Positions 47,291-59,793 of a stretch of DNA of 64,000 bases are shown here, piece after piece. Positions within the stretch are counted from its first letter, which is position 1, and each line of letters opens with the position of its first letter. The translations under genes and the position numbers were made by a program. The DNA is from Pilatotrama ljubarskyi. Lineage: Eukaryota > Basidiomycota > Agaricomycetes > Polyporales > Polyporaceae. The stretch covers positions 88,897 through 152,896 of the forward strand of contig MU277730.1 in assembly GCA_022385805.1 (NCBI GenBank), given 5' to 3'. The notes below the pieces were generated by a model. It saw nothing but the letters and a program-made list of their open reading frames with translations. It did no database searches and was not told where the DNA came from.

Positions 47291-49868
47291 TCACAGTGGC
47301 CGCCACCCTTCGCCTGCGGGCCACTTCAGATCGTCCCTCTGCAGCACCATCCGTTTCCCGTCGTCCACCACCGCGACGTCCACCCCGCCCTCCCGCCACC
47401 GCCTCGCGCGCTCCTCGACCCGCTCCCGCTCCCTCTCGCTGTCCTCTCCGGGGTCATGGTCCAGACTGCTATCATCGTCGCGCACGTCCGCAAACGGCCT
47501 CGCCCGCCCTCTCTCCTCTCCCGCGGGGTGCTTCCTCGCCAACCGCGTCAGCGTACACGCCCTCGCCGTCGACGTCGTCCATGAGCCGCGCCTCACCCTC
47601 CTCACGCATCCAGCGCGGCCCGTGCGCGCCGTGCTGCACGAACCCGCGACGGGAGAACGCGCCCTCGGCCTTGTACCGCGCCGCGTCCAGGGCCGGCTGG
47701 GCACGCAGCTGCAGACTCGTGAAGGTCTTCTGCAGCGTGTCGGTGAACGCCGAGTCGCGCGAGCGATCCCGCCCTTCTCGCTCTCGCTCGCGCTCTCGGT
47801 TGCGCTCGCGCTCGCGATTAGACGAGAGCGAGAGGTGGCGTGAGAGCATGAGGTTGGACGGGGATGACGCAGGTGGGTTCGCGAAGGGAGACTCGGATAC
47901 GACGGATGTCGGCGTGAGCTGTACGCTCTCGGGCCGCTTGCGTCGCGGGGGCGGAGGGACGGGCGGTGGGGAGGGATGGTGCATCGACTTGGACCTGACG
48001 ACTCTCGGGGACGGCGTCGAAGACGAAACGGGTCGGTCCGCATCTGAGAACGAAGACGTGGGCTTGCGGTCCGGGTGGGTCGGCGGAGGTTCGGGCGGGA
48101 GGTCGGCGAGCGGCCGCGGAGGCGTGCGCGACGGAGAGTTGTTTTGCGAGGCGAAGCGTCGTGCAGGAGGAGGTGGAGGCGGTGGTGGCGCGTCCGATTG
48201 TATACTGCCCCGCTTGAACGGCGAGAGCGTCGCGGTCGCGACCTGCTCGAACGAGCGCGCCGTCCCTGCCACAGACGCGGGCGGACTCAGGTTCCGTCTC
48301 GGAGGGAGCGAAGGCACCCTGCGATGCAGCGTCTGCCGCCGCTCCCCCGAGCTCGTCGCAGACGCCGCAGAGGACGTCGACGCGCTCCCAAACCCGGCGC
48401 TCTCTTTGACAGGGCTCCTGCTGCGAACGCGCCGTGCCGTGCTGCCGACGGCGCCGGCGGCCGAGCTGCTCTTGAGCACCTCCATGACGCGCTCCTGCTC
48501 GAGCCGCTGCTCCGCCTTCTTGAGCGTCTGCGCGATGCGCGTCGCCTGCAGCGACTGCTGGATCAGCACGTTCGGGCTGCTCGTCGACACGGACCGCGTC
48601 GGGAGCGCGGGGACGGGCGGCGGGACCTCGCGGCTGGGCTGAGCGTGCGGAGCGCCCATCGAGGCGTGCCGAGGAGGAGGCAGTATCGGCGGTTTGCGTG
48701 GGGGCAGAGGGGGGATCTTACCTCCTTCTTGAAGAGGCGCCGCGGAGGGGCGAGACCCTGGAAAGAAGGGCGTGCTGGCTGGAGCGGACTGCGGCGGGGC
48801 ATCCTGCGATCCCCTACGGTTGAGGAACGGGTTATTGGGCTTGGGCGGGACGGAGGGTGGAAGCGGACGGCCGGGGACGGGTGCAGATGCTGGGGAAACG
48901 ACGGGCGGTTGCGACGATGGTGGTGCGTGGTGTGACTTGGGCGGGCTGGCGGCGGCGAAGAATGGGTTGTGGTCGGGCGAGGGCGGGTCCGGATTTGTGT
49001 GGATAGGCTGCGGGTGTGCTCTTGGCGATACTCGCTGCTGTCTGCCCAGAGGAGAGGGCGATCGGGACGCGAGCTCGTCTGGGTGCGCTGTAGGGAAGCG
49101 TGCATGTCAGCGTGCGTGAACGGATGCGATCCCGAGACCCGAAGAGGTGCGCGACGATCTCGACGTCAGTTCATAGAATTCAATACAGCCCGCTCCGCGC
49201 AGACGATGAAACTCATGCGCGGAAAGGAGGTCAATCCATGGCACGAACTGGTGCGTTCATGGCGAGACACAGCGCCCGGGCGTAAGTCCCACGAACAGTC
49301 CAGAGCACTCAGCATTGAGATGCGACATTGCCCATGCCCGCCATTCGCACGAGAACAGGCCTCATGGGAAGCTTCCCAAAGCGAAGCTCCTGCAAACGAC
49401 GAGAGGCAGACTGGGCCGGCCTCAGGGCGTGCATGGAGAGCGACGATCGTGTAGCGCAGACTGTATAACACACCTTGGACGAAGACGAGGCTGGGATCGA
49501 CCTCTTTCCCGCTCAGCACATGCGACACGAGCCTCAGAACGGCAAAGAACTGTCCTCCTGTGACGACGTCTGCTGCTCCGAGGTCGGGAGAGAAAAGGCG
49601 GAGGATCTGGGACGAGATAAGAGTCAATGCACGCGCCGGAGACCCGTTAGACATACACGCTCACCGTGTCGAGGGTATTCGGGGCGATGGTGGGGTAACG
49701 GCCTCTGAGCCACGCTCTGGCCTCGCGCACGCCCACGGTGAGTTTGTCATAGTCCGGCGTGGCAGCATGCTGGGGGTCATAGTCGACGATGTCGTGGATG
49801 GAGGACGTGTAGGTCGTGAACTCGGCATCGTTAAGCGCAGAAACGTGGAGCGTGAGCGGTCGTGACAT
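47291..49868 (-). CDS. proline-rich protein with EH-like N-terminus
   Basis: Minus-strand exons 49665-49868, 49474-49606, 47559-49087 and 47291-47512, all in phase, give about 695 residues. The N-terminal 110 residues look like an EH/EF-hand-type fold: MSRPLTLHVSALNDAEFTTY, ARAWLRGRYPTIAPNTLDTI, RLFSPDLGAADVVTGGQFFA and VLRLVSHVLSGKEVD; EH domains bind NPF peptides in endocytosis. The next 450 residues are Pro/Ser-rich and disordered, with the SH3-ligand-like IPPLPPRKPPILPPP, NPFF and NPFLN motifs, and a coiled stretch IQQSLQATRIAQTLKKAEQR. An RERER repeat precedes the charged C-terminus, which ends LKWPAGEGWRPL. Intron 2 is unusually long (386 nt). The last intron (47513-47558) is inferred from phase; without it the frame stops at 47472. 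Function unknown; endocytic or cytoskeletal adaptor is a guess. Confidence 0.65.
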
Positions 49869-52753
49869 CGGGCATTCCGTGATCGTCGTCGTAAGCTGTG
49901 AGCGGGCGTGGCAGAGGAGCGGCGAGGTGGGTGTCGTGGACGGCGAGGAGGAGGGCTGGTGGATGCGACTCAGGCTCGGACTCGGACTCGGCGACGCGAG
50001 GCAGAGGCGCGCTCGGCGCGGCACAGCTTGGCGCGGTCGCGTCTGCCGCAGCCGCCGAGTTTGTCTTCCGCTCTGACCACCGTCACCCAGACGCTCCCCG
50101 ACGCTCTCGGCGCGACCGCAGCTCTTGCGCACACATCGTCTTCGATGTGCAAACGACACCGGCAGATGATGCGTGCTTAGTGAGCCAACTCCGGACGTTG
50201 TAAGCTAGGCAGGGGGAGTCTGTCTGATATTTACTTAGCGTCGGTGACCGTATTACCGGACCGTCCATCGTGACGATCCATCCAAGAGAGAGGCAAGCAG
50301 AAGAGCTGGACGTATGTATGACCCTGCACAATACAGCGGTCCATGCTCATGATGGCTTCCCGCAGCGGTCAGCCTGTTCCTCGCCAGCTCACTGTCGATC
50401 CAGCAGGCTGGGTCTGGCTCCGGCAGTCTCAAGTGCTGGCGCACCGACACGGGACACTTTTGATGTTGCTCCTGACCGTCGGCACATGCGATACATCGGA
50501 CGCCTTGACTCAATGCAACAGCAGTCGCAGTCGGCTCATGTGAAGAGTGCTGGTACCTGACATACGGCCATTGAACTTACCACCTACCATTGGCAGGCGT
50601 TTCAGGGGCACAATCCCCTGCATCCTCTTCGTACGTTGCGAGAGTTCAATCTGGAGCGCTACCATCTGCTCTCCTTTACCAGTCCGTACTAGCTGGCGAC
50701 TATACGTGCTGCTTGGCTGCCCAGTCCACGCGACCCCGCACGGCGCGACGTGCTGAACACAGTCTGATGGCCGTTCCTGCTTCACACACGCTCCAGATCC
50801 CGCTTCTCGAGGAATTCGACATCTCTTCCATACGGTTATCCACAGAATCTAACCCATTTAGAGCGACACGTTTGTGCAATCAGGCAAGCTCATCAGACTA
50901 TGGTGCCGGAGAAAGTCGAGCTGCCCGATTCCCACACAATACTGTACTACCCGCACGGCGGACGACAGGTGCTGCGCGCAACTCTCAACCCTCGCGAACA
51001 TATCCATGGGCTCGGGTCTCTCAATGGCCAAAGCGCTCCGATGGAGCTCCGCTGAGAAATCCCTCGGTGCACACGGAGCTAACGGCGTCCTTCGAAGGTC
51101 GGGAGCGCGGCAGAACATGGCCAGTGTGATGGTGCGGCATGGCCTGCGCCTCGAGTTCATGGAACTGCTTCCTCGGCGCGGACTTCGAGTGCGGGCGGCC
51201 ATCGTCGGTCGCACTTCAGGCCGCCGCTCTGGAGCTTCCCCTGTCAATCGATAGCACCGCGCGTACGTACGTGCGGTCGCATGCTAATCATTCTTGTGCA
51301 TCCTCGAGCCCACAAGTTTGAGACGCAACGTCAGGGGAGGGCTTCTCGCCCATCGCCCGCCGCCCTTCGAGCGCCACGCTCTCCGAGGATCACAGCGAAC
51401 CCGACATCAAGACCCGTATGACACTGTAGCGGGGAGATGGTGGACCCTCTCGGTGTCTACGCGAGTGACAGTGCGCAGCGGGCAAGAGGCGTATGTGTGT
51501 GCACCGGGCAGTACCGCGTAGCCGTGAACGAGCCGAGCTGCCCCAGAGACGCTGGGTGGCTGCTTCCTGAGCGAAAGACCAAGACATTCCCGCCGGCGAT
51601 GGGATCACGCCCCAGTCCCTCGTTGCCTCGTTCCTTCTGCTCCGAAGCGCGCGATCGAAGGGCTGGCGTTCAGTATACGCACCCCTCGCTATACCATACC
51701 GGGAAGCCGGGGCAGAATGCTGTACCGGCGGCGAACACCTTTCGCCCATGCGGTGTCCTTCTCACCCTCTGCTCAACATGATGATCGGTACCAGCGGGTT
51801 ATTCGGCGACTGCGGTCCCAGAAGGACGTGCCATTCGAGAAGACGCTGATGCACACTCGGTCGAGCGCGCTGTCAGAAGAATCCAGCTACTAGGCGGCCG
51901 ATCGTGAAATTGGTCATTTGGATGCCGGGTCTCCGTTGCACCGCTTCCGCTCCTCCGACCGAAGACTAGCATAACACGAACTTTCAGTAGTTCAGCGTTT
52001 CATGAGAATGCACTGACAAGCATCTCAGCCCAGTATAGCGGTACATATCCAGTCGGCCTCAAGGCTTGTCGGTCCGCTCACCGCACCGCGAAGGCAGAGG
52101 TCGGCGTAAACACAATCCGTCATTCCGATGAGCCTTCTCCGTCATACTCCGCGACGCCACAAGAGCCAGCGGCGGTCAGCCGACGAAGATTACTGGGACG
52201 GTGACTCCGGTTTCGCATCAAGGGCAGAACAGCGCAGAACAGCAACGGCTAGGCTCAATGCTGGGACGCGCTCGGCGGCCCCATGCGGCGACGTGGTCGT
52301 CGGACGTGACGACGAGGGCGCGTCCTAGGCAACGTTTGTGGCTCCGCCCAGCAACGCGGCAGCTTACTGCTTGACTGACCGAGAGATGGGCTGATACCCG
52401 CGCTCCGCTCGTTTTGCTTCCGGACAAATGATAGCAAGGGAGTGGCTTGCATGCCGCGATTCGTCGTCGGAACTGCGGTCGAAGACCCAGTCGCAGCATG
52501 ACAGAGGGCTTGCGTGAACGGTTTACTGGGCCCGGCGTAGCCTACGGCGCGCAAATGAATTGCTTACTACCTGCAATACTGAGACGAGAAAGCCCCAGCT
52601 GCCGTGACGCCTGAACGTTGTGAGCACGGCAGGGGCACGTCAGACAAATAAAATCCATTCTACATACCGAAACGGAGACAGGATAATGTTACAGCCCAGC
52701 AGACCGGGTATCGCGCGCACCAACCACATACTCTCCACCAAACTGCAGAACGA
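49869..52753. other. gene-poor stretch of 2.9 kb
   Basis: No gene could be supported. Around 50590-51050 scattered leucine-rich phrases occur in interrupted frames and may be a very old F-box/LRR relic, but this is weak. No repeats, tRNA or TIRs were found. Confidence 0.45.
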
Positions 52754-53560
52754 TCACCAGATGCTCTGCGTGTGCTGGGGCCCTGGACTAGAAGGGATAC
52801 TTTGCGGCATGGCGGTCGGCCGTGGCGCCTCTCTGACTGGCTCGGGCTCCTTCCTGTACTCGATCTTCTCCACCCGGACTTCGCCCTCTATCAGTTGATA
52901 CACGTAGGTGACGACCACAGGTCCCTGAATGTCCATGAGGGCGAATGAGGGTGTGGGGTCACTTGTACGGCATTCCGTTAGCAAACCGAAGCGCAGGCGA
53001 TAGTTACAGGAGTAGATACCCGTTATAGCTGCCTATCCACGCGCCGGTGGCAGAACCAGGGTTGACGAAGAAGCGGCCATCATATTCCACCGCTTGGAAT
53101 CTGGCAAGACGACATCACCGTCTGTGTATGGGGCTTCCAGCCGTCGGACTCACGTATGTGTGTGTCCAGACACTAGGACATCTACGTCTAGTTGTCTTGC
53201 AATGGCGTTGAGGGAGTCAAGGTCACCTGTCGGCACGCTTTGGTGCCCATGTATGACACCGATGCGGATCGGAGAATGCGCAACGGTCACGGATAAGGGG
53301 AACGAACTCTAGCGGTTATGGAGGTCGGTAACACGGTCTAATTTGCACAACGAGTTTCGCACCTCATCATAGTCTCCTCGCACGACATGCACGTCCGGCG
53401 ACACGGTCCTGAGGTACTCGTACGTCTCGCGGTCACAGACATTGCCTGTGCAGAGAATCTGTTGGATTTTGCCAGGTACAAGGAGCTTCTTGAACTTCGC
53501 AGGCAAGTCGTGGACCCTATGAGGTATGTGCAGGTCACCGATGACAAGTACCAAGACCAT
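52754..53560 (-). CDS. VPS29: retromer subunit Vps29
   Basis: Component of the retromer core (with Vps26 and Vps35) that recycles cargo from endosomes to the Golgi. It has a calcineurin-like phosphoesterase fold used as a scaffold. Minus-strand exons 53363-53560, 53154-53308, 53020-53100 and 52754-52961 give 213 residues. Motifs: [101 protein letters not shown] and a C-terminal [16 protein letters not shown]. The tail of about 30 residues is Pro-rich and longer than the mammalian one. It is divergent from MDM35, with 264 bp between start codons. Confidence 0.97.
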
Positions 53561-53824
53561 CGTGGTGGATGATATGGGGGACAGCGAGCAAGAGCCTGCG
53601 CCCGCCGCTGGCGGACTCGGACGCGCACGCGCGCAGCGGCTCGGAGGATGCCGAGGACTGCATCAGCGCGGGAATGCCACGTGGCCGCTATGTCATGGGC
53701 GTCTATGTGACTTGGATGCGGAAGCGTTCGTACTTCACTTGTTTGTCGTCGTTCGACCTCCCCGAGTGTACTCCCCTCCGAGCCTCCCCTTTCTCCGCGT
53801 TTGGGCTCTGCACGATCCGCAGAA

Positions 53825-54196
53825 ATGTCTCAGAGTCTCTCGGAGGAATGTACGCCGCTGAAACGCAAGTACGACGCGTGCTTTAACGCTTGGTTCGAGG
53901 GGTACTTGGAGCCAGCTGTATCTGCCTCTGCCACTCCGGAGCAGCGGACGAAATTTGCACAACAGAAGGCGGCAGAGTTTGAGAGCTCCTGCGGGAAAAT
54001 TTGGCAAGAGTATCGCGAATGTGTGCAGGTATGTGTCTTTCCCTGTCGTCCTGAGGTCGCCGTCATCAACAGCTCCTGCATAATGTAGAAGGCAGTGAAA
54101 GAGAAGGGACTCGACGTCCTTTTGGACCAATCCAGGTCTGAAAATCCTCTGAAAGAGCCCCCTCCCCCTGCTCCTTTGGACACTTCCTGTTCATGA
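53825..54196 (+). CDS. MDM35: Mdm35/TRIAP1 family twin CX9C protein
   Basis: Small intermembrane-space protein that partners Ups/PRELI lipid-transfer proteins for phosphatidic acid transport in mitochondria. Exons 53825-54028 and 54089-54196 give 103 residues. The N-terminus is MSQSLSEECTPLKRKYDACF; two CX9C pairs are visible, CTPLKRKYDAC and CGKIWQEYREC, the oxidatively folded Mia40 substrate signature. FNAWFEGYLEP between them is typical of the family. The Pro-rich C-terminal tail (KEPPPPAPLD) is not conserved. It is shorter and acidic/charged as expected. Confidence 0.96.
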
Positions 54197-56607
54197 CATG
54201 TCTGGCTATGCTACGTACCATGTAAGATTCGCTCCTAGATCCCTTTGTTCATGAAGCTCACAGACAGGGTAGGCCCAGTCTTCCTGTTACACCGAGGCCA
54301 CTGAGCTATACGCTATGTACGTTTCTCTCTTTGCCAACCCGAAAGTCGGTTCGTCGCCTCATGGGCCCTCTAGGATGCTGTAATTCAAGCTAAACTCTAC
54401 TCATCCCCCCTTCACCTATCTACATGTAGAGCCGCTTCATTCTATCAGCATGCGACGGCGTCTTGGATCCTACCGTTCGCAGTATGTCGTCTTCTGTGCT
54501 TCACCGTCCGGATTGGTACGTCATTCATCTCTGACGTATTCCTGATGTACGTTATTCGGCACGACAGGGCGTTGTCTGCAGCCAAGAAGGGATGTCTACC
54601 ACGATGGAATGCAATCGGTCTCCATCGTTGCGGACAAAGCGGACACTACCTCCGTGAATGGATGGGTGGATAGCCGGAGCGCAAGCGCAATCGCAATCGC
54701 CCTTCCGGTGCCAGTTGGGTGCTTCTATGACTGTGTGTCCTAGGCGAAATAGCTCCGTCTGCCTCGTGCGATTGTCACGCATCCCAGACGTAAAATGTGA
54801 GCAGACATTCCCACTTGGTGTGATGCATGAATTTCGCCGATAGGCTGCAGGACGCGGCCCGAACACGAGCCTGTTCTGTCCTACAAATTTTCAGCGCCAC
54901 TGGCGGCTGCTTGTCTCTGTGTAGCGGCGACTGGGCGGCGACATATGATCGAATTGTGGAATTGTGACGCGCTCTGCAGGTCGAGTCTCCGGTGCTCGAG
55001 CATGGGACACCCGGCTCTTCCGGGGTGCCTGGAGAGGGAAGACGCGACGTCGGTACCCATCTTTCTCCCGCGCGACCGGGAAACCCCTCAGCTCCGTTGG
55101 GGACAGTCCAGATGCGTCCGAGCCGCGCGCAAGCTGCGACAAATGGTGGTCGATTTGTGGGTCCAAGCTCCCGGTTGGGCATAGCACTCGGTCGGGGCGT
55201 TTGTCAGAGATCACGTCCGAGCCCATCGTTTCGCTGTTTCGGCATCCGCGTCGCCTCCGTGGTTGCTCGATATCACAGGCAATCTCAAGCTAGCTCTCGC
55301 TCTCTCTGCACCCGACTGTTGCGAGGCAAGCGGGGCGGCGTGCGTGTGTCCGGTCGCCAGCGGGTTATGGCATTGTCGAGGTTCTCGCCATTGTTCGTCG
55401 CCTCCGCCTCTGGCTAACAATGGAAGATGCTTGCCCCATTGAAGGCGCTCGTAGCCACCCATTTTGACCTAGCTGTGTCGGCAAACAGGATTTCTGAGTA
55501 AGTGATGCTTGAGAATATGCCGAGGAGCGCTCAGGGTGCTGGATATGTTGGAAGGATGATTAAGGATGTGCGCTGCTGTGCGTTCACCGCGAGTTCCTGA
55601 TGCCGATGAGCAGCCATTCGTTTGAGAGACCGAATCCACCCGCTGACCCGGGGACGCCGCTCACGGTGGCGGCCGAGATCCAGAAAACGAAAACTCAAGG
55701 CAATCTGACGGCGACTTGGAGAGGTCTCCGGGGACACACGAAAGAAGAACGCGCCTCAACATCTGCGCAACCCAGCACCACATTCAGTCGGGCCGCCACG
55801 CGCGCGAGGAAAGGGCTTCCGCGTTACGCCATAGTCTGACCCAGCATCATTACTCCCTCGCGTGCGACTCTATAGCATCACCCACCTCATGATTTTGCCG
55901 CCCTTATCGCGTGGGCACACCAGAAGATCTCCCAGCTCCACGGCTCGATTCTCCGCCAGCAAGCAGCGAGGGTCGCAAAGGCTAAGCAACGGCTCAGCTC
56001 GCCAGGGGTCATACTGCCGCGGCCGATATCTACCCCACGACAATTTGCGTCTGATGGAGACTGGGCGAAGTGAAAGTGAAACGTCCGTACCACGAACGAC
56101 CGCCTGACGCGCGGGCAAGGCGGTTGTAAATGCTGGAGGCGGGCGGAGCCGAGGTATGCAGCTGTCCCGACCGGTATGGAGCGCGGGAGTGGGGGTCGAG
56201 CGGAAGGGGGAATGGAGAGCAAAGGCCATTATTATCAGACGGTTGTTACAGACAACAATCCCGAGCAAGTATGTACATATAGACTAACAGGATATATGGC
56301 ATATCTGCGGAAGGAGTAGCGTGCGAAAGCGAGGTGATTGCGGACAATAAGGATACAGGTAATAGTACCAATGGTAATAGATAGTCGAACGACACGCGGG
56401 ACACACCGGTATCATGCGCATGTACGCGATAGGGAGTCCGAGAAGACCAAACGGAGCAAAGAGGCCGACAACGAACGTGAGAAAGGCCCGGCAGCGAGAT
56501 GACGGAAGACACAGAAAACCTAGTAATTGAAGGGAATCCAGGAGACGGCAGGCACCAGGGTACACCCGCAGCAGACCCAAGGAAGTCGAGGAGAGGCCTT
56601 GATTTGT
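54197..56607. other. gene-poor stretch of 2.4 kb
   Basis: No gene supported. A short tRNA-like D-arm word lies at about 54285-54315 on the minus strand but lacks the rest of a tRNA. The 3' UTR of the transcription factor gene probably occupies 56240-56607. Confidence 0.5.
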
Positions 56608-57989
56608 TTACGACGCGGTCCTAGCAGCCATCATGGTATACAACATCGTCGGTTCGGCGTTCTCCTGCACCACGGGAGTATACCCAGATAGTGTGTACTG
56701 ATACTGCAGGTAAGGGTATAGCGGCATGGGTGCCGGGCAGTAATACATCGCCTGCGGATGTGCGTACCTGCGGACAGAATATTAGACCGGACATTCGTGT
56801 CGTGATGAGGGACAGCGACTTACTCCATGACGGGGACGCCGTGCACCGCAGTGAGGTCGCCGGCAGACATGGGCGGCAACTGGGGTATGGCGATCTGAGG
56901 CGTGGCTTCGGCAGGCGTAGACAGGCTCATCAGCATGTCGTCATGCTGCAGCATCTGCGCCTCGCACGAGGAAGAGAAGTTCGAAGGCTGCTCCTCGGGT
57001 GCAAGGAATGACGGCGACCCTGTGCAGCGAACAGGTCTGGGTGCATGTACAGCAGCCGCATGCTGGGACGCCTCCTGCTCGAAGTACACGGGCGCCGACA
57101 TGTGCTGGGACGCGTAGGCTTGCATATGAGTGTCGATGGTGTAGGACGGCGAGTCGTAGTAGTCGCCCATGTTGCCCTCGCCAAAGGATTCTGATGAGCT
57201 GTCATATGCGTAGCGGGCCCCGGACGTGTACCTCGCATCGTCCCATGGCGAAGAATACTCGGCGGACGACGAAGCAGAGTCAGAGATGCTCGCGGAGTCG
57301 GGATAGAGCAGGTCGGGGGTAGAGAACTCGGGATCCTCCAGCTTCAGCGGCCTGGGTGCGAAGGGCTGGACGGAGTCACCAGGGGAGGAATAGTCGTCCC
57401 CCACGGACGAGCAGTCTGCATCGTCGGACGGCTCCTCTGACAATTCCCGCTGCTGGTGGAAGTTGCGGTGTCGAACGGCGTTGTGAGCAGGTCGTTTCTC
57501 CTCTTCGGCGTACTCGCAAATGTAACCGCGCGCAAGACAGCGGCTACACGTCGGGTGGGTACCGCTGCACTGTAGATCCAGACGTCTGGTGACCAACTGC
57601 ACGTGAACAGAGGCAAGTAACGAGTACGGTACCTTGGCCTTGCGTTGGCGGCACTTGTTGCATGCCTTCTGAGTGCGGCGGTTCTTGAGGGGAGTGGGTG
57701 AGCGGAGGAAGATGCACGCGCCATCGGGTCCGGGGAGAGTGCCGGCCTTGTAGTGGTAATATTCGGGACCCCAGGGAACGTCGTAGGGGATCAGGTTCCA
57801 GCTGTCCTCAGAGGCATCATCGAGCGGGCAAGTCGAGAGCTGGTCGGCAGGCGTGGACGGCAAGGAGGATGGTGCAGGTGGCGGCGCGCTGCCCAAGAGC
57901 GTCTCTGAATTATATAGTTGAGCGGTACAATGCTCGAACATTATTGTGAGACCATCTTGCGCGAACGCGGTATTATGTTGCGCAGACAT
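56608..57989 (-). CDS. Zn2Cys6 (GAL4-type) transcription factor
   Basis: Nuclear DNA-binding regulator, target unknown. Minus-strand exons 57633-57989, 56824-57569 and 56608-56767 give 420 residues. The binuclear zinc cluster reads KACNKCRQRKAK then CSGTHPTCSRCLARGYIC, with spacing CX2CX6CX6CX2CX6C; an intron splits it exactly between Lys and the third Cys. A conserved basidiomycete lead-in GPDGACIFLRSPTPLKNRRT precedes it. After the cluster come EYAEEEKRPAHN and a long Ser/Asp/Tyr-rich acidic region likely to activate transcription. The last exon is tyrosine-rich (YYCPAPMPLYPYLQYQYT). No fungal-specific middle homology region is visible, so it is a short-type factor. The start at 57989 was preferred to upstream in-frame methionines because the text before it looks untranslated. 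Confidence 0.93.
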
Positions 57990-59793
57990 GTAGGGTGGGC
58001 TGCAATGGATAGGTGAGTCAAAGGAGGCGCGCAGGTTCAGGCACGAGCACGGACGCGAGGTTGGGATGTGGCAAGATTTCTGCGTGTGGGGAACCCTCTC
58101 GGAGAGAGCGGTCGCTGAAGAGAGCGGGGGAGAGGGGGTGCGCGGGCGGCGCGAGGAAAAATAACGGAGGGGAAGCGAGAGGACATTGGCGAAAGTGCGA
58201 AAGGTACTTATTCGAAAAGGGCGCGGTTGGACGCGAGCGCGGCGCAGAGGCTGATGTTCTCTGGGCGCCTGAGGGAGATCGAGTGGGGATCTGCTGGGAG
58301 AAGGCATCGGCGAATCAGGACAGGGATCGGGCAAGAGAATGTTCTTCCTCCAAAGTCGTCACCTCCTCATCAACAGAACCTATCACCAGTCCTTCCGTGG
58401 CGCAGCTTCCCTCCCATCGAGATCCGCCACTGTACTTCCTCCTCCCCAGCGCTCGCCCTTGACTGTATCCCCCCCGGTCCGCACCCGCACCCGCGTCAGC
58501 CACAGCCCAGCAGGCGACCGCCGCTCCAAACGGTGGACAATGCGCTATCCACCGTCCGAACGACCTGTTTGTCCTCGTAAATCTTTGCAAAAACAAAGAC
58601 GCGTCCGCATCCTCAGGGTTGCACCACGCATCTTCCAACCGAGCAGCCCAGGCTTCGCCGTGTCCGACCCGCACGTCTGGGCGGCGATGCCGCTCTCTGG
58701 AAATCCAGGTCCAGGAGAACAGAACCCAACGGCAAAAAAATGACTACTCGGCCATCCAGCGTCTGTCAGCGCTTCCATGTAGAACGGGTCAAGCGCCCGG
58801 CCAACATGTTCCCACCGCTCGGTAACTGCACAGATGAGACCAAGAACATGGCGTTTACGCAGGGCCCACTCGCCGAAGGGCGCGAGAGGGCCGAACCCAG
58901 GACTGCCGCGAGCCCTTGGCGGACGACTGAGGCTCCGTGAACGGACTAGAATTACACCAATTGACTCGTCGCCAGGCAGGATCGCGACGTCGTCCTCACC
59001 GATCGTCGTGCAGAGCGCTGCAGCACTGACAGCTCTCGATAACATGCCGATCGTGCTCGACGTTCTGTTTACCCTCGGCTCACGTGTGGCAATATACGCC
59101 ACTAAGTGGATAGCAGCATGCGAATGCGGGGGACCTGGGGCTCGCCGCGCCAGCACCGGCCAGCACACGCCTTCAGAGCGGTTAGATTGAGGAACTCTCC
59201 GCGCGCCGCTCTCGTGGCCGCCACCACCGACTGTCCTGCGCCCGTTCACCTCGGGATGGTGATCAGCTTAATTCCTCAACCTGCGCGCCATCCTCTCCCA
59301 TCGCTCGACCGTTCAGGTACCGTCCATCGCGATGCGTGTACATATATGGTCCTCGCGTGGCATCCTCAACCGGTCTTTGCGCGTTCGGTACGCCTTTCGA
59401 TACTGCCGCGCGCCTGCGCTCCGTAGGAACCCCATAGGATGGCGCCAACGGAGCCAAGCCGGCTGCCCAAGTGGATGGCCAGGCATCGACCAAATCGGTG
59501 TGGAGGCCCCGCCGAAGTCGTTCAGGGCGCAGAACGCGATCGACTCTTTCTATCAGCCTCGGGCCCTCAGAAAGGCGCGCGTCTCCTCCCAAGGCCTGCG
59601 CTGAGCGGTGAACAAGGAGGAGTGAACGACCCGCAGTGGCGTCGAGTGAAGAATAATTTAGACGGTATCCAGATGCTACAGGGTTCTGCTGCGAGACCAG
59701 GGTACTGAAACAGACGTTGACAGCGACGAAGGGTGATGACGGGCAGGCAGGCGACCAGGTTCCAAGAGATGCAAGCCGATAACATCAATGACT
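57990..59793. other. intergenic, 1.8 kb, one doubtful frame
   Basis: Promoter of the zinc-cluster gene plus unassigned sequence. A minus-strand frame at 58545-59249 contains protein-like text (HVLGLICAVTERWEHVGRAL) but I cannot link it to a family or to splice sites. Confidence 0.4.

Noticed and set aside
47215..48642. Plus-strand frame of 475 codons
   Set aside because: It is antisense to the proline-rich gene on the minus strand, whose exons are in phase and contain SH3/NPF-type motifs.
50590..51250. Possible F-box/LRR relic
   Set aside because: Leucine-rich phrases occur in several frames with stops, with no stretch long enough to assign.
54280..54320. tRNA-like D-arm word on the minus strand (TATAGCTCAGTGGCC)
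   Set aside because: No matching acceptor stem, anticodon stem or T arm (GGTTCGAATCC) follows, so it is not a tRNA gene.
58545..59249. Minus-strand open frame of 234 codons with protein-like text
   Set aside because: No family resemblance, no convincing ATG context or splice sites, and GC-rich DNA gives long shadow frames; only mentioned in the intergenic note.
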